From positions 316,836 through 380,835 of the forward strand of contig JAUJNO010000002.1 of NCBI GenBank assembly GCA_030448125.1: DNA of 64,000 nt, read 5' to 3'. Of this stretch, positions 61,013 through 64,000 are shown piece after piece. Origin of the DNA: Rubrobacteraceae bacterium. Lineage in GTDB: Bacteria > Actinomycetota > Rubrobacteria > Rubrobacterales > Rubrobacteraceae. Numbering within the stretch: position 1 is the first letter of the stretch; each line of letters opens with the position of its first letter. A model generated the notes under the pieces. That model was given only the letters and a program-made list of their open reading frames with translations. It was not told the origin of the DNA and searched no databases. The position numbers and the translations under genes were made by a program.

Positions 61013-62086
61013 ATGCCCGAGTTCGCGACGAGCCAGGAGTTCACCCGGGAGGAGGTAGGGCTAGCCCTCAGGAACCCGGGAATGCCCCTCGAAGGGCTTC
61101 GTTATCCCATCACCCCGATCGGCATGCACTACCTCCTGGCCCACTTCGACATCCCCTTTATCGACCCGGCGACCTACGAGCTTCCCGTTACGGGACGCGT
61201 CGGCAAACCGCTCGGGCTGACCCTCGACGATTTGAAGGCGCGACCGGCGGTCAGGATGCCGGCAATGATGGAGTGCGCCGGCATCGGGCGCGCGCACCTG
61301 TCTCCACGACCGATCTCGATGCCGTGGCACAACGAGGCGATCGGGTGTTCCGAGTGGACGGGCACGCCGCTGCGTCCGATCCTCGAGGAGGCGGGTCTGC
61401 TAGAGGACGCCGTCGAGATCCTCTTTACCGGCCACGACCGGGGCATCGACCAGGACGTCGAGCAGAACTACGAACGGAGCCTGCCGCTCGAGGAGGCCCT
61501 GCGCGAGGAGGTGATCCTCGCCTACGAGATGAACGGCCAACCGCTGCCTCCTCAGCACGGGGCTCCGCTCAGGCTCGTCGTGCCGGAGTGGTACGGGATG
61601 GCGTCGGTGAAGTGGCTGAAGGAGATCAAGGCGATCAGCGAACCGTTCGAGGGCCTCCAACAGGCGCTCCTCTACCACTACCGGCAGTCCGAGGAAGACC
61701 CCGGTACGCCGGTGACCCGCAAGAACCCGCACGCGTTGATGGTCCCGCCGGGCATACCCGATTACCTCTCCCGCACGCGACACGTATCGCCGGGACGAAC
61801 CCTGGTGGAGGGCCGCGCGTGGTCGGGCTACGGACCCGTGGAGCGGGTCGAGTTCAGCCCGGACGGCGGGCGCACGTGGGACGATGCCACGCTCGGCGAG
61901 CCGGTCGGGCGCTACGCCTGGAGGCCGTGGTCCTACGAATGGGACGCGGGGGAGCCCGGTGAGTACGAGCTGTGCGCCCGCGCCACCGACGCCTCCGGGA
62001 GAACGCAACCTGCCGACGACGGAGCCTGGAATCAGGGCGGCTACGGCGTCAACGTCGTCCAGCGCGTAACCGTGGTGGTCGGCTAA
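61013..62086 (+). CDS. Sulfite-oxidase-family molybdopterin enzyme
   Basis: The 357-residue protein has the molybdopterin domain with PAMMECAGIGRAHLSPRPIS and WHNEAIGCSEWTGTPLRPIL, where Cys in MECAG is the expected molybdenum ligand. GAPLRLVVPEWYGMASVKWL and a C-terminal Mo-co dimerisation domain (GPVERVEFSPDGGRTWDDAT) follow. No heme domain or twin-arginine signal is present, so it is probably cytoplasmic. The natural substrate is unknown; sulfite is only the family precedent. It starts directly after the truncated SDR. Confidence 0.82.
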   Translation: MPEFATSQEFTREEVGLALRNPGMPLEGLRYPITPIGMHYLLAHFDIPFIDPATYELPVTGRVGKPLGLTLDDLKARPAVRMPAMMECAGIGRAHLSPRPISMPWHNEAIGCSEWTGTPLRPILEEAGLLEDAVEILFTGHDRGIDQDVEQNYERSLPLEEALREEVILAYEMNGQPLPPQHGAPLRLVVPEWYGMASVKWLKEIKAISEPFEGLQQALLYHYRQSEEDPGTPVTRKNPHALMVPPGIPDYLSRTRHVSPGRTLVEGRAWSGYGPVERVEFSPDGGRTWDDATLGEPVGRYAWRPWSYEWDAGEPGEYELCARATDASGRTQPADDGAWNQGGYGVNVVQRVTVVVG

Positions 62087-62149
62087 CCCTCGCCGATGAA
62101 ATGCGGGCCAACGCGAAGAGGGTGGCAGGCCCCCAAGGGAGCTACCATC

Positions 62150-62284
62150 CGAAGCCGCGAGGTGCTCGGCCGCGTCCTCGGGGTTCGCTAACAGCAGTAC
62201 CTTGTCGTCGAGGCGCACTATCCGCCCGTAGTGGATAGAGGTTTCGATCTCGAAGTCGTAGGTGGTGAACTCCCTCTCAAGCAA
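62150..62284 (-). pseudogene. Fragment of a second monooxygenase coupling protein
   Basis: On the reverse strand 45 codons read LLEREFTTYDFEIETSIHYG and on through LLLANPEDAAEHLAAS. They match the end of the coupling-protein domain at 55606 (DEFTSYDFQIEMATHYGRMV and on through ANPEDAAEEL). Neither the domain start nor a stop near the domain end remains; the frame runs on antisense to the sulfite-oxidase-like gene. It shows that a second monooxygenase set once lay here. Confidence 0.65.
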
Positions 62285-62523
62285 GGGCAGAAGGGCAAGC
62301 GCAAGTAACCGGCCCGTATAGCGGCGCCGTACTTCCGATCCATACCGGAGAGATTGCCCCGCCGCTAACCGAGAGTAAAGGGTTCGCGGGCCTTTTCGGA
62401 GAGTTCTATCCAGGTGTTAGATGGGGACGATTTGGTCGTAGAGCAGGACGCCGTAACCCTGGCGGTCGTCGAAAACGTCTATCATGGTCGTCGCGTCTTT
62501 GGAATAGAGTCGAGAGGAGAGGA

Positions 62524-62720
62524 ATGACGATCAACTACATCCACACCTGCTAGGGACGGTCGCGAAGCTAAAGGAGCGGGGGGTCGAGGTGGCGCTGGAG
62601 CCGAAGACGATGACCGTCGAGGGTCATGACTACCGCCTGAGCTTTGACAAAGACCCCGATGGTTACCGGGTGGAGCTCGTCGAACGCGGCACCATGAAGG
62701 TGGGAGAGATCGTCCAGTAG
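62524..62720 (+). pseudogene. Glyoxalase/VOC-family gene with internal deletion
   Basis: ATG at 62524 after GAGAGGAGAGGA gives MTINYIHTC and a stop. About 10 bases further the frame LGTVAKLKERGVEVALEPKT with YRLSFDKDPDGYRVELVERG runs to 62720. These are the start and the end of a lactoylglutathione-lyase-like protein; the middle, including two of the metal ligands, is missing. It is inactive. Confidence 0.6.
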
Positions 62721-62728
62721 AAGAAAGA

Positions 62729-62761
62729 GAAGGGCGTCCTGACTACTCCGGGACGCCCTTC
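62729..62761. terminator. Hairpin between convergent genes
   Basis: GAAGGGCGTCC (62729-62739) and GGACGCCCTTC (62751-62761) pair perfectly over 11 bp around an 11-base loop. It lies just past the end of the leftward amidohydrolase and of the rightward glyoxalase relic, so it can serve both. Confidence 0.65.
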
Positions 62762-62768
62762 GATCTGA

Positions 62769-63776
62769 CTATGCAGCTCCATTGAGCTTCCTTCTCGTCT
62801 CATCCAGGTCCATGCTGGAGAGCCGGAGGAGGTTTTCGCCCAGGATCTTGCGCTTCGCCTCTTCGGTGAGCTGCGGGTAGCCGTAGCCCTCGACCATGTC
62901 CTGAGGAATCTCGAAGTTCCAGAAGGCGTCGAGCGCCCATTTGGGGTGCCAGATCGGGGTCTCGGAGCCGTAGATGATCTTGTCCTCCCCGCACCAGAAC
63001 ATGAGCTTACCGATCCACTCGGCGAACTGCCTCGGCGAACGCGCGACGAAGTTGATCGTCGCCGCGATAGACGCATACAGGTTCGGATACCTCACGAGCT
63101 GCCAGCACGTCTCGTCAATGAACGGCAGCCCGACGTGGAAGATGACGAAGTTTATGTCCGGGAAGTTCGCCGCCGCCCCGTCCATGTCCCATGTCTGGGT
63201 CGCTTCTATCGGCTGCGGCCCTAGTGGGACGCCCTTGTGGACACCGATGAGGTTTATCCCTAGCTCCTGCGCCTTCTCGTAGACGGGGAACGCGATCTTC
63301 GGGTCGTCCATACGCCAGGGGAAGGGCTCGCCGTAGTCGTAGCGGACGTTGTAGAACTTGAACGCCTTCGCCCCGTACTCCTTGACCTGCACCTCCATCT
63401 CGTCCAGCGCCTTCTTGCCCTCCAGCGGGTTGACCGTCCCCCAGAAGACCGTTCGGTCCGGGTTCTCCCGCGTCAGCTCCACGCACCGCTCCCACGGCGA
63501 GAGCCCGTCGTGGAAGAGGTCCGTCAGCGGCAGCGGCATCGCGACGAGCATGTCCGTGTCCGACTCCTCGAAGACCATGCGCGAGATCTCGGCGGTGCTC
63601 CACTCCTTGAGGAACTCGTCTGACGAGAGCTTTGGCTCATCTTCAGGGGTGAGGACGTTGTGGAAGGCGAACAGATGTTGGCGGAACAGCTCGCCCGCGT
63701 TTCCGATGGCGTTGGACGGGTCGAAGTTGAACGGGTGGGCCACGCAGTCGAAGACCAGCACGTCGTCCTTTATCAT
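62769..63776 (-). CDS. Second amidohydrolase-2 family protein
   Basis: The 335-residue protein has VLVFDCVAHPFNFDPSNAIG in place of the usual HxH start, GINLIGVHKGVPLGPQPIEA, FVIFHVGLPFIDETCWQL and IIYGSETPIWHPKWALDAFW. It is a paralog of the amidohydrolase at 46351-47382 with the same core. The first metal site reads VAH rather than HxH, and YGSETP stands where YGSDxP is common, so metal binding may differ. ATG at 63776. The DUF59 gene directly upstream overlaps it by four bases, the same partnership as in the first copy. Confidence 0.78.
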   Translation of the reverse strand: MIKDDVLVFDCVAHPFNFDPSNAIGNAGELFRQHLFAFHNVLTPEDEPKLSSDEFLKEWSTAEISRMVFEESDTDMLVAMPLPLTDLFHDGLSPWERCVELTRENPDRTVFWGTVNPLEGKKALDEMEVQVKEYGAKAFKFYNVRYDYGEPFPWRMDDPKIAFPVYEKAQELGINLIGVHKGVPLGPQPIEATQTWDMDGAAANFPDINFVIFHVGLPFIDETCWQLVRYPNLYASIAATINFVARSPRQFAEWIGKLMFWCGEDKIIYGSETPIWHPKWALDAFWNFEIPQDMVEGYGYPQLTEEAKRKILGENLLRLSSMDLDETRRKLNGAA

Positions 63777-64000
63777 GCGCTCTCTCCTCTCAGCCGAGCC
63801 TCGCGCAGCGGCGCCAACTTCTCGAGCGGCATCGTGAGCTTCTCGCGCGCCGAGTTGCTCATCCTCTCCGGCGTCCACACCGGGTTCCACACGACCTCTA
63901 CCTCCACGCTCTCCACTCCCGGCAGTCCGCCGACCTCCTCCTCGACCATCTCCAGAAGGCGCGAGGCGAACGGGCACCAGCCGGTGGTGAGGACCATCTC
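63773..64000 (-). CDS. DUF59/PaaD-type metal-sulfur assembly protein, C-terminal part
   Basis: The frame enters from the window edge and reads EMVLTTGWCPFASRLLEMVE, EVGGLPGVESVEVEVVWNPV and WTPERMSNSAREKL, the second half of a DUF59 protein with the conserved TTGWCPF. It overlaps the amidohydrolase start by four bases. The start is outside the window. It is shorter at its C-terminus than the DUF59 protein at 45656. Confidence 0.75.
   Translation of the reverse strand, partial: EMVLTTGWCPFASRLLEMVEEEVGGLPGVESVEVEVVWNPVWTPERMSNSAREKLTMPLEKLAPLREARLRGESA

Noticed and set aside
61400..62284. Reverse frame of 294 codons as one gene
   Set aside because: Only its first 45 codons resemble a coupling protein; the rest is antisense to the sulfite-oxidase-like gene. 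I kept just the fragment.
1..64000. tRNA, rRNA or CRISPR arrays
   Set aside because: I looked for T-loop signatures, rRNA-like stretches and regularly spaced repeats on both strands and found none that held up.

Overview
The window is GC-rich bacterial DNA and reads like a high-GC actinobacterium of the Rubrobacter type. This rests on the futalosine menaquinone pathway beside heme genes, TatA/TatC, a PSP1 protein next to holB and tmk, a dynamin-like GTPase, and an actinobacterial-style propane-monooxygenase locus. Genus assignment is inference; no rRNA or tRNA gene was seen.

Layout. 1-11.8 kb: stress and envelope genes (PRC-barrel/DUF2382 protein, DUF2795 protein, small membrane proteins, haloacetate-dehalogenase-like hydrolase, BCCT transporter, dynamin-like GTPase, secreted CAP protein). 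12.2-30.3 kb: a nearly unbroken plus-strand biosynthetic block. It starts with moaC, continues with tetrapyrrole genes (siroheme dehydrogenase, hemA, hemC, cobA-hemD fusion, hemB, hemL), and ends with menaquinone genes (ubiD-, ubiA- and ubiX-like, menG, polyprenyl synthase, mqnE, mqnA, mqnC and an mqnX-like deaminase). 30.4-32.3 kb: a TPR protein and tatA-tatC. 32.6-33.5 kb: a decayed transposase. 33.8-43.4 kb: a UbiA-type phosphoribosyltransferase-like gene, a flippase-like protein, topA of archaeal character, a class-I glutamine amidotransferase, tmk, holB, a PSP1 protein and a P1 peptidase. 43.5-44.5 kb: an IS982-like insertion sequence.

44.6-64 kb is an accessory catabolic island built around a soluble diiron monooxygenase of the propane type. 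The plus strand carries the hydroxylase alpha and beta subunits, the coupling protein and a Rieske-like protein. The facing minus strand carries an FdxA-type ferredoxin, an RnfC/PduS-like flavoprotein, two tandem [2Fe-2S] ferredoxins, an amidohydrolase, a DUF59 protein and a zinc alcohol dehydrogenase. An IclR regulator lies between the two arms. A groEL-like chaperonin, a glycerol-dehydrogenase-like enzyme, a sulfite-oxidase-family enzyme and a second DUF59/amidohydrolase pair follow. The usual FAD/[2Fe-2S] monooxygenase reductase is not in the window. The RnfC/PduS-like protein and ferredoxins may replace it, which is the most interesting hypothesis here.

Sequence quality. Many conserved genes are broken by single-base frameshifts. 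I count about 18 apparent missing bases and 2 extra bases, several in short homopolymers and some in expected housekeeping genes (hemL, ubiD). Most are probably sequencing or consensus errors, so these genes are annotated as whole genes with the shift positions noted. True relics (internal deletions, isolated fragments) are marked as pseudogenes. A second recurring oddity is that several genes have AT(A/C/T) where a start codon is expected, three of them behind a good ribosome binding site.
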